Below the pieces are notes generated by a model, which searched no databases, was not told the origin of the DNA, and saw nothing but the letters and a program-made list of their open reading frames with translations. From NCBI GenBank assembly GCA_031279525.1, contig JAITIH010000350.1, positions 1-7,278 of the forward strand: 7,278 nt of DNA. The letters run 5' to 3'. Made by a program: the position numbers and the translations under genes. How positions within the stretch are numbered: position 1 is the first letter of the stretch; every line of letters starts with the position of its first letter. The DNA comes from Deltaproteobacteria bacterium. GTDB lineage: Bacteria; Desulfobacterota; Desulfarculia; Adiutricales; Adiutricaceae. This document shows positions 5,728 to 7,278 of this stretch, piece by piece.

Positions 5728-5804
5728 CTTTGGCTACAGTTCCCACTGCCAAGCCTGGGGCGGACATTTCACCGTCCTATTCAACGCTCATGTCAAGCGC
5801 GCAA

Positions 5805-5846
5805 TCAAAGGCCCATAGCCGCGAATAAGTGGCTATGGGCCTTTGA
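5805..5846 (-). terminator. strong terminator hairpin of the low-complexity protein gene, interrupted by the intron
   Basis: The arms 5805-5820 and 5831-5846 are perfectly complementary over 16 bp around a 10-nt loop. The hairpin begins 44 nt after the stop codon of the minus-strand gene. In that direction it is followed by only a short, broken T stretch (TTTGATT) and then the intron start. Being symmetrical, it may also stop plus-strand read-through from the flagellin operon. Confidence 0.75.
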
Positions 5847-5890
5847 AGGTTTGGCGGGCCGGGCCGCCGCGAAGGCGCTAAAGGGCGCGC

Positions 5891-7278
<1,388 letters not shown>

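Larger units (their letters stand above)
5374..5802 (-). mobile_element. internally deleted group II (IIC-like) intron remnant
   Basis: Read on the minus strand, 5802 to about 5727 resembles the 5' end of group IIC introns: GCGCGC (usual GTGYG) and TTGACATGAGCG, then a GGAC/GTCC stem-loop (5762-5777) with a GGTGAAAT loop, then CAGT-GGGA-ACTG (5737-5748) followed by TAGCC. The sequence then jumps directly to the end of a maturase gene. After that come a domain V-like segment (5413-5448), a domain VI-like hairpin (5382-5409) and a 3' end ...CCTACCCGAT at 5374. The rest of domain I, domains II-III and most of the reverse transcriptase, which span about 1.5 kb or more in intact members, are missing. 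It should not self-mobilise and probably does not splice. It lies right behind a terminator hairpin, the usual class C target. Boundaries are inferred from remembered family patterns. Confidence 0.7.

Noticed and set aside
5737..5820. Reading 5737-5820 as upstream maturase coding sequence (LNRTVKC... in the same frame)
   Set aside because: It contains stops in the frame, and the DNA fits the 5' end of a group IIC intron, with its stem-loops and start, much better. The similarity to maturase was coincidental.

Overview
The window looks like a chromosome segment of a motile Desulfobacterota bacterium, most likely Desulfovibrio-like. The main clue is the flagellin: its N-terminal and C-terminal conserved blocks closely match what I know of Desulfovibrio flagellins. 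The sigma factor is of the RpoH type. Genes are GC-rich, and the two main promoter regions sit in sharp AT-rich islands. The lineage call rests on remembered family patterns, not on a search.

Left part (1-1770, minus strand): an rpoH-type sigma factor gene (448-1467) is followed after 39 bases by the start of a TPR lipoprotein-like gene that runs off the left edge. The sigma gene has a proline-rich N-terminal extension built on a 27-bp tandem repeat. Its probable leader, about 265 nt if the proposed promoter at 1741-1746 is right, is full of small hairpins. One of these is wedged between the Shine-Dalgarno and the start codon.

Middle (1770-5219): an AT-rich island, then about 560 bp of GGCC-dense DNA with no convincing gene, then a second AT-rich island carrying a near-consensus sigma-28 (FliA) promoter. 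This drives a 627-aa flagellin with a large surface insert and then a 206-aa helical protein. The smaller protein shares the spacing of several flagellin landmarks but lacks the terminal export and polymerisation segments. A leader hairpin and two GGA motifs around the flagellin ribosome binding site suggest post-transcriptional control.

Right part (5220-7278): on the minus strand lies what I read as a 429-nt internally deleted group II (IIC-like) intron, with its 5' end, a maturase C-terminal fragment, domain V/VI and 3' end. It sits directly behind a 16-bp terminator hairpin, and removing it would restore the terminator's T-tract. That terminator belongs to a large partial minus-strand gene (5891 to the right edge, at least 461 aa). 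Its product is a low-complexity protein made of Gln-rich, Arg/Pro/Asp/Gly-rich, charged-helix and Gly/Tyr/Asp-rich blocks with in-frame tandem repeats. I do not recognise this protein. It, the flagellin-like 206-aa protein and the intron remnant are the most unusual contents of the window.
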